Source: an uncultured Christensenella sp.
GTDB taxonomy: Bacteria > Bacillota > Clostridia > Christensenellales > Borkfalkiaceae
Reading direction: 5' to 3'
Assembly: GCA_905203015.1 (NCBI GenBank)
Contig: CAJKUC010000014.1
Span: 1 to 47,379 of the forward strand
Length of the DNA stretch: 47,379 nt
A program made the translations under genes and the position numbers. The notes under the pieces are model-generated. The model did no database searches. It was not told the DNA's origin and saw only the letters and a list, made by a program, of their open reading frames with translations. Below are positions 14,201 through 20,914 of the stretch, piece by piece (positions within the stretch are counted from its first letter, which is position 1; each line of letters starts with the position of its first letter).

Positions 14201-17132
14201 TATCGGCAACTCCAAATCGGAATTCAACAACGGAAACGACAAAAACTGGCAGAACGTGGACGGCATTTACGGTTTCAGAGGCACTTTAGACGGGGCAGGA
14301 CATTCTATAACCGGCACTGTTCTCGCGAGAGGTTTATTCGGACTTGTCGGCAAAGGCGCGGTTATAAAGAATCTCACCGTAAACGCATACGGCTACGCTA
14401 ACGGTAGAACGGTTCTCGCCCGCACTATAAGAGACGCCGTAGTGGAAAACGTTAAGATAAACATCAAGAGCGGAGAATCTGACTCCTATCTTACCGAGGG
14501 CGGAATAATAACCGCGCTTATGAGTCATTCGACGATTTACAGAAACGTCGAAATCAATTCGGACGGAAAAACGGATACGCTGTTCGGTTGCAGCTACTGG
14601 AACTACGACGCGAGAAAGGCAAACGCCTTCGAAAACGTTAAAGTAACCGTTAAATCCGTCGGCGGACTTCTTTGCCTCAGAGCAAACATTGCCGAATCTC
14701 TTTACACGATAGACGGCGTGGAAGGAATAACAGTCGCTTACGTCCGTTCTTACAGCGATGCGAATAATACGGCAATCGTCGGAAGTGCGGCAGAGCTTGC
14801 GATCGGAGCGGAAAACGCCGACGTAACCGAAATCGCTTCCGTATCGCTTGACGGCAGAGAAATTGCGGACTTCTCGTTCGAAAACGGAGTCCTTACCATA
14901 ACAGATGGATTCACCGCTTCCGACATGGGCGCGAAAACGCTTGTCTTAAAAGGGAAAGCCGGAATTAAGGCGGTTACCGTTTACCTCGGCGTAACTGTCG
15001 AAGTCCCTGCGGAGGAAGTTGCGCTCGACGGCGAAAGAGAAATCGTATTGTCGAACGGAACGGAATTTGCTTTAGACCTCGGAGATTATACTTCCGCAAC
15101 AGTACTTTCGGTAACGCTTGGCGGAGAAAACGCGACTTATTCAAACGGAAAACTGACCGTTACGGACGAGTTTAAAGCCGACGTGAAGAAGCACGGAATG
15201 CAGACGTTGAAAGTGACCGTCCAAAAAGACGGTAAATATTACAACGTGATCGCAAGCGTCCTCGTCGTAACGCAGGAGATTTCCGATATAGATTCATTAA
15301 CTGCCGCGTTGACGCCGATCGAAGGCAGCAGCGTAGTTTACGGATATTACAGATTGTCGAAAGATTTGTCGTCTAACGGCTGGTACTCGGTCGGTTATGC
15401 CGAGAAATGGTCGGCAGTGCAAAGAAGCAACGCCGATTTAGGCTTCAGAGGAACGTTTGACGGTAACGGCAAGACGATTTCTTCGTGGTTTTACGGAGAC
15501 GGCTTGTTCGGAGTTGTCGGCAACGGCGCGGTGATAAAAAATCTTACGATTAACAATAAACAGTATCAGGGCGGCAACGGGAATTTCAATACTTTGTTCG
15601 GTTATTCCATGATGGGAGCAACCATGGATAAAGTTACGATCAACATTCTCAAAGGCGGCAAAGCGGATATCGCCACAAACGCGGCGGGCGGCTTGTTGAC
15701 CTGCCTTGGCGGATACGGCAACACATTGAAAAACGTAACGATAAACGCCAAAGGTCTCGCGATAGATACGTTATTCGGAACGGGCTGCTGGTTCACTTAT
15801 CCGAAAGATTACGCGCCGAATACGTTCGAAAATTGCTTTATAACGGCAAAATCGCTTGTCGGGCTTGCATGTACGGACAACGCGAATAAAATCGTAACGC
15901 CTTACGGCGGAATCGAGGGGCTTACGGTAACTCTTATCCTCGACGCAATAACGGCGGAAGGAACGCTCGAAATCGGCAAAGAATTCGCCGTTCCGGGTGT
16001 AGGGTTGACGGAAATAACGAGCGTAATGCTCGGAAATAACGAGTTTACGGCATATTCGTTTGCGGACGGAACGTTTACGATAAACGCGGGAGCGTTCGGC
16101 GTTTCGGAAGCGGGCGTAAAAACCTTTGAGATAACGGGCAAAAACGCGGACGGATACACCGTTAAACAGACGGTAACGGTAACAGCCGAATTCAGGGCAG
16201 AGGAAGTTGCGCTCGGCGGCGAAAGAGAAATCGTATTGTCGAACGGAACGGAATTTGCTTTAGACCTCGGAGATTATACTTCCGCAACAGTACTTTCGGT
16301 AACGCTTGGCGGAGAAAACGCGACTTATTCAAACGGAAAACTGACCGTTACGGACGAGTTTAAAGCCGACGTGAAGAAGCACGGAATGCAGACGTTGAAA
16401 GTGACCGTCCAAAAAGACGGTAAATATTACAACGTGATCGCAAGCGTCCTCGTCGTAACGCAGGAGATTTCCGATATAGATTCATTAACTGCCGCGTTGA
16501 CGCCGATCGAAGGCAGCAGCGTAGTTTACGGATATTACAGATTGTCGAAAGATTTGTCGTCTAACGGCTGGTACTCGGTCGGTTATGCCGAGAAATGGTC
16601 GGCAGTGCAAAGAAGCAACGCCGATTTAGGCTTCAGAGGAACGTTTGACGGTAACGGCAAGACGATTTCTTCGTGGTTTTACGGAGACGGCTTGTTCGGA
16701 GTTGTCGGCAACGGCGCGGTGATAAAAAATCTTACGATTAACAATAAACAGTATCAGGGCGGCAACGGGAATTTCAATACTTTGTTCGGTTATTCCATGA
16801 TGGGAGCAACCATGGATAAAGTTACGATCAACATTCTCAAAGGCGGCAAAGCGGATATCGCCACAAACGCGGCGGGCGGCTTGTTGACCTGCCTTGGCGG
16901 ATACGGCAACACATTGAAAAACGTAACGATAAACGCCAAAGGTCTCGCGATAGATACGTTATTCGGAACGGGCTGCTGGTTCACTTATCCGAAAGATTAC
17001 GCGCCGAATACGTTCGAAAATTGCTTTATAACGGCAAAATCGCTTGTCGGGCTTGCATGTACGGACAATGCGAATAAAGTCGTAACGCCTTATGAGAACG
17101 TTAGCGGACTTACCGTAACGCTCGGAGCATAA
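11268..17132 (+). CDS. Giant lipoprotein: FN3, tyrosine-phosphatase-like domain, four beta-helix modules
   Basis: This 1954-residue surface lipoprotein starts at ATG 11268, after CGGAGGG; an upstream in-frame ATG at 11244 lacks such a site. A membrane helix leads to lipobox AVSC (C38), then an acidic Ser/Asp linker. A fibronectin-III-like segment (about 117-200, STTYYWKV) precedes a phosphatase domain (about 201-475) of the DUF/Y_phosphatase3 kind, with the P-loop HCNAGADRTG (C361, R367) and IYRGNQL. Four units then follow, each an Ig-like part plus a GLUG-like beta-helix (G.FDGNGKTI, GLFG.VGNGAVIKNL). The last two units are almost identical at DNA level. Such modules usually bind or present at the cell surface; the phosphatase substrate is unknown. 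It is the first gene of the operon. Confidence 0.85.
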   Translation: MKEKMLSGDLKNLKKSRTLAVIFFIFVMVIAFMCAVSCTGGGGEVPDDSSASDGFDPDDSEDPGDSEDSSEIKDEKIVLKEIPEAGNVKLVDDAIREYLSASDVSEQIAALPQVKVSKDCGALPVKLAWNGNGSVRYTIYIADNENFDNAMSYVVSGFMRELNIYNLLPSTTYYWKVAGDRSDMSDTSVFKTEDLSVRLIYAEGTSNIRDLGGWNADGSSVNYGKIYRGNQLNGYGNWGDNKLTEEGLKTFKDDLKIRTEIDLRTQNKDDANQTTNYVDATFPYYKCTIGQYTDIFEALVWNALPNDGNTKSDTVENKNDARRLSYATGNAIRNENAMKRSLKTVFEVLANKSNYPVYIHCNAGADRTGTVAFLINGLLGVSEADLIRDFELTSFSKVSGLRYRSEIKDGNFTEIGVMQNDYDNFVAFGALIEAIKGNYGTEGKSLSYAIENFLTGYIGVSHEQIESIKRIMLSDYTPDEIEYVDGERQVIEVSKSDNSVTLGDVVYASVESIYLDNVRIDGSLSALKGSDFANYYGEKELTVTVNTESGKKTVKVPILIVTKYIYTAEDLNAALKITSARNYGYYELKKDIALSDFSNEAKVAFSGKNGFCGIFEGNGHTLTAALGNHGLFGYVSGGATIRNVNFVVSGGVNEAGKSVIGDYVHNSFIENVSIKVLEGTSGIGTDGIGLVTSISYKGNSTGKLTVNAENAELDSLFGSSDKYAFDGNKFETCTIKAKYVKELARYYANGSNVSVYLEDTLGFGGEIGGVVETTVADIINVSDSNIRLNVDERFLNAEIEEIECNGYRINEFKFENGVLSLFNDRDIFGANFGKTIINITFRAVNGISVRAKIGAVVFSDSEEVILDGAREIFLNRATNAINLGEYADATVYSLFCNGYYFGNDVSSLLISEEFRTNKTIHGNNTLTALVGKNDKFYTLQIPVTLITDEIGDVVRFNELMKSDSAEYAIYGYYKLTADIGNSKSEFNNGNDKNWQNVDGIYGFRGTLDGAGHSITGTVLARGLFGLVGKGAVIKNLTVNAYGYANGRTVLARTIRDAVVENVKINIKSGESDSYLTEGGIITALMSHSTIYRNVEINSDGKTDTLFGCSYWNYDARKANAFENVKVTVKSVGGLLCLRANIAESLYTIDGVEGITVAYVRSYSDANNTAIVGSAAELAIGAENADVTEIASVSLDGREIADFSFENGVLTITDGFTASDMGAKTLVLKGKAGIKAVTVYLGVTVEVPAEEVALDGEREIVLSNGTEFALDLGDYTSATVLSVTLGGENATYSNGKLTVTDEFKADVKKHGMQTLKVTVQKDGKYYNVIASVLVVTQEISDIDSLTAALTPIEGSSVVYGYYRLSKDLSSNGWYSVGYAEKWSAVQRSNADLGFRGTFDGNGKTISSWFYGDGLFGVVGNGAVIKNLTINNKQYQGGNGNFNTLFGYSMMGATMDKVTINILKGGKADIATNAAGGLLTCLGGYGNTLKNVTINAKGLAIDTLFGTGCWFTYPKDYAPNTFENCFITAKSLVGLACTDNANKIVTPYGGIEGLTVTLILDAITAEGTLEIGKEFAVPGVGLTEITSVMLGNNEFTAYSFADGTFTINAGAFGVSEAGVKTFEITGKNADGYTVKQTVTVTAEFRAEEVALGGEREIVLSNGTEFALDLGDYTSATVLSVTLGGENATYSNGKLTVTDEFKADVKKHGMQTLKVTVQKDGKYYNVIASVLVVTQEISDIDSLTAALTPIEGSSVVYGYYRLSKDLSSNGWYSVGYAEKWSAVQRSNADLGFRGTFDGNGKTISSWFYGDGLFGVVGNGAVIKNLTINNKQYQGGNGNFNTLFGYSMMGATMDKVTINILKGGKADIATNAAGGLLTCLGGYGNTLKNVTINAKGLAIDTLFGTGCWFTYPKDYAPNTFENCFITAKSLVGLACTDNANKVVTPYENVSGLTVTLGA
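15012..17092 (+). repeat. Near-identical tandem module, two 893-bp copies 1188 bp apart
   Basis: Positions 15012-15904 and 16200-17092 match base for base except for about three changes that I could find (GAC to GGC near 15028/16216, a silent C to T, and ATC to GTC near the end). Each copy encodes one Ig-like/beta-helix module. The 295 bp between them codes for a linker domain. So few silent changes imply very recent duplication or gene conversion, or an assembly artefact. Confidence 0.92.
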
Positions 17133-17143
17133 AAAGTATTCCG

Positions 17144-17758
17144 ATGAAAAAATATCCGATAATTACTGTAATTTTGCTTTTTTTGGTTTTCGTTCTGTCC
17201 GCATGTTTCGATAACGGCGACGCGGGAGACCAAAGCAAAAGCGAAAACCCGAAGGCAAGTGCTTCGGAAAAAATACCGGACGATTCGGCAACTTCCGCCG
17301 CGCAATACACAGTTTATTTTGAAACGGACGGCGAAATTATTTACGAAACGAAGGTTAAAAGCGGCGACACGACGGAACAACCCGAATCTCCGACAAAAAA
17401 CCATTACTTTTTAAGCGGTTGGTATAAGGGCGGCGAAAAGTGGGACTTTAAAGCCGATAAAGTCGTTTCGGATATAACGCTCGTCGCAAAATGGGCGCCC
17501 GAAGTTTATACGGTGACTTTCGTCAGTGAAGTAGGCGAAAAGGCGGAAAAACAGACGATAACTTACGACCCCGTAAACGGTAAGGTCGTTGAGCCGAATA
17601 TAAAAAAATTCGTTAAAACCTCGGCTTACGAGTATGAATTCGTCGGTTGGTATTTCGGCGATACGAAATGGAATTTCGATAATATCGTCGCGGAAAACAT
17701 GAAACTTGTCGCAATGTGGAACAAAAACACCGCCATAGGTGTTTTGCCGATCGATTAA
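17144..17758 (+). CDS. Lipoprotein with two InlB B-repeat-like domains
   Basis: This 204-residue exported protein begins 11 nt after the giant lipoprotein gene, with no strong ribosome site of its own (weakly AAAAAGTATTCCG). A signal peptide ends in lipobox LSAC (C21), followed by a Ser/Lys/Glu linker. Two Listeria-Bacteroides-type repeats (Flg_new/InlB B-repeat) follow. The first spans about 55-110, from YTVYFETDG to ITLVAKW; the second about 115-195, from YTVTFVSE to MKLVAMW, each with the signature SGWYKGGEKWDF or VGWYFGDTKWNF. Such repeats are small beta-rich stalk or adhesion domains. Its role is probably structural, on the surface with its neighbours. Confidence 0.82.
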   Translation: MKKYPIITVILLFLVFVLSACFDNGDAGDQSKSENPKASASEKIPDDSATSAAQYTVYFETDGEIIYETKVKSGDTTEQPESPTKNHYFLSGWYKGGEKWDFKADKVVSDITLVAKWAPEVYTVTFVSEVGEKAEKQTITYDPVNGKVVEPNIKKFVKTSAYEYEFVGWYFGDTKWNFDNIVAENMKLVAMWNKNTAIGVLPID

Positions 17759-17777
17759 GAATATAGGAGGAATTTAT

Positions 17778-17915
17778 ATGAAAAATTATGCAAAACCGAA
17801 TATGGAAATCTTAAAAATCGGAAACGAAGCCGACATTGTAACGGCGTCGCAAATTAACGATAACATATTCAACGACGGAGAATGGGATCTTGGAAATCTC
17901 GCGAACGGAAATTAA
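17778..17915 (+). CDS. 45-residue peptide of unknown function
   Basis: ATG 17778 follows a perfect AGGAGG and opens a 45-codon frame ending at TAA 17915; codon use matches its neighbours. The peptide starts MKNYAKPNMEILKIGNEADI, then VTASQ, and has an Asn/Asp/Gly-rich tail (NDNIFNDGEWDLGNLANGN). There is no membrane segment or signal peptide. The pattern of K-Y-x-K-P-x-M-E-I/V, then an acidic stretch with D-(I/V)-(V/I)-T-(A/T)-S, recurs in my memory among short unnamed peptides of gut Clostridia. It resembles a RiPP precursor leader/core split, but no maturase is seen here. It sits between two surface-protein genes in one transcript. Confidence 0.8.
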   Translation: MKNYAKPNMEILKIGNEADIVTASQINDNIFNDGEWDLGNLANGN

Positions 17916-17931
17916 GGGGGGGGGAAGAATG
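17916..17931 (+). promoter_or_regulatory. Poly-G(9) ribosome-binding site
   Basis: Nine consecutive G (17916-17924) followed by AAGA form the Shine-Dalgarno region of the gene at 17929, directly after the stop codon of the 45-residue peptide. Slippage in this tract would change the SD-to-start spacing without altering either protein. Confidence 0.6.
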
Positions 17932-20784
17932 ATGAAAACTATTAAAAGAGTAAAATTGTGTTTAATAGCGGTTTTAGCGGTTGTTTTTGTTTCGATGTCC
18001 TGCACGCTTGTAGCAACGAACGTAAAACGCGCCGCCGCCGTGTCGTTAGGCTCCGAGACTTTCGTTATGGATGATACTGGTCTTACGCTCAGAACGAACA
18101 ATCAGGTCGGACCTCGTTTCAAAGTTAAAATGGAAAAGGGTCTCGCGGATAGAATTAAAACCGAGAACATAACTCTTAGTTTCCTTATCGCTCCCCGCGC
18201 GGCGTTCGATAAGGTGAATTACAACTATGAAACGCTTCTCTCCGCAGCGAAAGCGGCAACCGGAACGAGCGCTCCCGCCCGTATACAAGTTGCAGACAAA
18301 GCCAAAATATACGAGGAAGGCGATTATTCTTGGGCAAGTCTCGTAATCAATACGGGCGAAGCGAACAGAACGCTTGATATGAGCGTAGTCGCTTATATTA
18401 CTTATTCCGACGGTAATGGGTCGCTCGTAAACAGATTTGCGGCAACCGACGTTGAAAAAGTCAGAGGAAACCTCTATAATGTAGTCAATACCACCGCTCT
18501 TTCCGACGCGGTACTTGCGAAAGATATACTCGGAAACAGCGAGTTCGGTTGGTACGGAGCGGGCAATTACCCGATAGAAATATCGACGACCGAGCAAGCC
18601 GAAGTACTGAAAAATTCGGGAGCGGACTTCTCGGGAAAGGTTGTATTGGCGGATTCTTCGGTAAATATTCCTTCGGAAATTTCCGGAAACGTTAAAACCG
18701 TCACCGAACAAGCAGTTGGCGGAAATAAGGCTGAAATAGTACTCGGAAGCGAAACTTCTTACGCGGTAGATATGGGAACTTTGGACGGCAACGTAGTCAA
18801 GGCGACCATAGGCGGGAAAGCGGTTTCATATGCGGACGGAAAAGTAACGCTTGATTTCGACTTCAAAAACAGACTTATAAAGCACGGCGAGCAAACTCTT
18901 ACGGTGACTGTTGAAAAAGACGGGCAATATACTAACTACAACAAAGAAGTACTTATCGTAACGAAAGAAATATCGTCGTTTAACGAACTTAAATCGGTCA
19001 TATCGTGTGAAGCGAACAGAGCGAAGTTTGGATATTACAGACTTACGGAAAACATACAAAGCAGCGATTGGTTTACGTCGGAATATGCCGATGATTCCAA
19101 TGTGTGGAATGAGAATTTGAGGAGTAACCCCGAACTCGGTTTTCGCGGTACATTTGACGGTAACGGCAAGACGATTTCTTCGTGGTTTTACAGAGGCGGC
19201 TTGTTCGGAGTTGTCGGTAACGGCGCGGTGATAAAAAATCTTACGATAAATAATAAAGAGTACGATGGAAACAAGGGAAACCGCAACGTTTTATTCGGTT
19301 ATTCTATGATGGGAGCAACTGTGGATAACGTAACGGTCAACATACTTAAAGGCGGCAACAATACATTGCCTGACAAAGATACTTCAGGCGGTTTATTGAC
19401 TAGTTTGGGCGGCTATGGCAATACTTTGAAAAACGTAGCAATAAACGCCGTTGGATTAGATATAGATACTCTATTCGGAACAGGTTGTTGGTTTACATAT
19501 CCGGAGGGTTATGCGACAGATACCTATGAAAATTGTACTGTAAACGTAAAATCGCTTATAGGTCTCGCCTGTACAAGCATCGCAAACAAAACTGTTACGA
19601 CGGCGGTAGGCGTAAACGGTCTTGCGGTAAATATCCCGAGAGTCGATGAAACCGCAACCGATAAGATAATCGTAGGTCAAGCGTATGGATATTCGTTTGC
19701 AGACATTGCGGAGATTACGGCAATTAAACTTGGGAATAGCGATTTCACGGCGTATACTTTCGCCGACGGTATGCTTACTATAAACGCCGACGCGTTCGGT
19801 CCTTCCGATACGGGTTCTAAAACTTTTGTTGTTACGGCTAAAAACGAAAAGGGATACGTTATGAATTTCAATCTTAACGTTACCATTGAATTTGTCGCTA
19901 CTCCCGTAGCGATCGAGGGAAACAGAGAAATCGTGTTATCAAGCGGTAACAACTTCTCGGTAGACCTTGGCGACTATACGAACGCCACCGTACTTGCGGC
20001 GACCTTAGGCGGTGAAACCGTAACTTACTCCGGCGGAACGCTGACTGTTACCGACGAGTTTAAGGCGAACACGCAGAAACACGGAAATCAGACTCTCAGC
20101 GTAATAGTTCAGAAAGACGGAACGTATTACAATGTAACGACAAACGTTCTTGTAGTAACCAAAACGATTTCCACTATAGACGAACTTACCGCGGTAACGA
20201 CGGCAGGAACGGATAACGTTGTTTACGGATATTACAAATTAACTCAGAACGTAGGCTCAAGCGAAGCGTGGATAAACGTTCAGAACAACGGAAACTGGAT
20301 GAATCCCGACGGAAGCGTTGGCTTCCGCGGCACTTTAGACGGAGCGGGTTTTGCTGTTGACGGACAATTTGCAACGCACGGACTGTTCGGAATAATAGGT
20401 AACGGCGCGGTCGTTAAGAACATAACGTTCAACGTTTACTATTATCAGAACGGAAGACAGACGTTAGCACGCAGCATAACCGGCGCGACGATAGAAAATA
20501 TAACCATAAACATTAAGAGCGTACACGGAACATTAGATGCAACGGCTGAAGGCGGCGTAATAACGGGACTTATGAGCCATACGACGCATTACAAGGACGT
20601 AACTATAAACGCCGAAGGTAAAGATCTTGATACATTGTTTGGCAAGAGTTACGGCAATTACAAAACAGAAAAAGCGAATACGTTTGAAAATTGCGTGGTT
20701 AACGCTAAATCTTTAGCGGGGCTTGTTCATTCAAACGAGGTCATTTCGGCTGCAGGAATCGACGGGCTTACCATTCCACAGTAA
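17929..20784 (+). CDS. Exported beta-helix module protein
   Basis: This 951-residue protein starts at ATG 17929 (or ATG 17932) behind the poly-G ribosome site; an earlier in-frame start at 17890 has none. A signal peptide (hydrophobic about 10-30) contains SMSC, a poor lipobox, and then RAAA-VS, a possible signal peptidase I site. An N-terminal beta-rich domain (about 45-215, LTLRTNNQVGPRFKV and LSFLIAPRAAFD) resembles a domain seen in Clostridial surface proteins. Two Ig-like/beta-helix modules follow (about 265-570 and 660-950), closely related to those of the giant lipoprotein; the stretch near 19150-19250 is almost the same DNA. A likely surface-bound glycan-binding or scaffold protein; no enzymatic motif is seen. 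Confidence 0.8.
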   Translation: MMKTIKRVKLCLIAVLAVVFVSMSCTLVATNVKRAAAVSLGSETFVMDDTGLTLRTNNQVGPRFKVKMEKGLADRIKTENITLSFLIAPRAAFDKVNYNYETLLSAAKAATGTSAPARIQVADKAKIYEEGDYSWASLVINTGEANRTLDMSVVAYITYSDGNGSLVNRFAATDVEKVRGNLYNVVNTTALSDAVLAKDILGNSEFGWYGAGNYPIEISTTEQAEVLKNSGADFSGKVVLADSSVNIPSEISGNVKTVTEQAVGGNKAEIVLGSETSYAVDMGTLDGNVVKATIGGKAVSYADGKVTLDFDFKNRLIKHGEQTLTVTVEKDGQYTNYNKEVLIVTKEISSFNELKSVISCEANRAKFGYYRLTENIQSSDWFTSEYADDSNVWNENLRSNPELGFRGTFDGNGKTISSWFYRGGLFGVVGNGAVIKNLTINNKEYDGNKGNRNVLFGYSMMGATVDNVTVNILKGGNNTLPDKDTSGGLLTSLGGYGNTLKNVAINAVGLDIDTLFGTGCWFTYPEGYATDTYENCTVNVKSLIGLACTSIANKTVTTAVGVNGLAVNIPRVDETATDKIIVGQAYGYSFADIAEITAIKLGNSDFTAYTFADGMLTINADAFGPSDTGSKTFVVTAKNEKGYVMNFNLNVTIEFVATPVAIEGNREIVLSSGNNFSVDLGDYTNATVLAATLGGETVTYSGGTLTVTDEFKANTQKHGNQTLSVIVQKDGTYYNVTTNVLVVTKTISTIDELTAVTTAGTDNVVYGYYKLTQNVGSSEAWINVQNNGNWMNPDGSVGFRGTLDGAGFAVDGQFATHGLFGIIGNGAVVKNITFNVYYYQNGRQTLARSITGATIENITINIKSVHGTLDATAEGGVITGLMSHTTHYKDVTINAEGKDLDTLFGKSYGNYKTEKANTFENCVVNAKSLAGLVHSNEVISAAGIDGLTIPQ

Positions 20785-20797
20785 AAACTGTAATGAA

Positions 20798-20827
20798 TTC
20801 GGGCGGACGGAAACCCGTCCGCCCGAA
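20798..20827 (+). other. 13-bp perfect stem-loop upstream of the binding-protein gene
   Basis: TTCGGGCGGACGG (20798-20810), AAAC loop, CCGTCCGCCCGAA (20815-20827). TAAAAAAGG follows, with no T-run, so it is not a typical terminator for rightward transcription. Such a stable stem between surface and transporter genes may protect or process mRNA, or act as a weak attenuator. The 130-nt gap 20785-20914 is otherwise AT-rich. Confidence 0.75.
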
Positions 20828-20914
20828 TAAAAAAGGAAAATCGACCGACAAGAAAACATATCTGAACTTTTCGGTAATTTAATAAAAATCCAACAAAACT
20901 ACGAGGAGCAAATA

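Noticed and set aside
15012..17092. CRISPR array or small tandem repeat
   Set aside because: The repeat is a long coding module present twice, with no regular short repeat-spacer structure. No CRISPR array was seen in the window.
17778..17915. Calling the 45-residue peptide a bacteriocin or RiPP
   Set aside because: No maturation enzyme, peptidase-exporter or immunity gene lies nearby. The layout alone is not enough.
20798..20827. Rho-independent terminator splitting the operon
   Set aside because: The stem is perfect but TAAAAAAGG, not a T-run, follows on the coding strand, and no clear promoter follows before the binding-protein gene.
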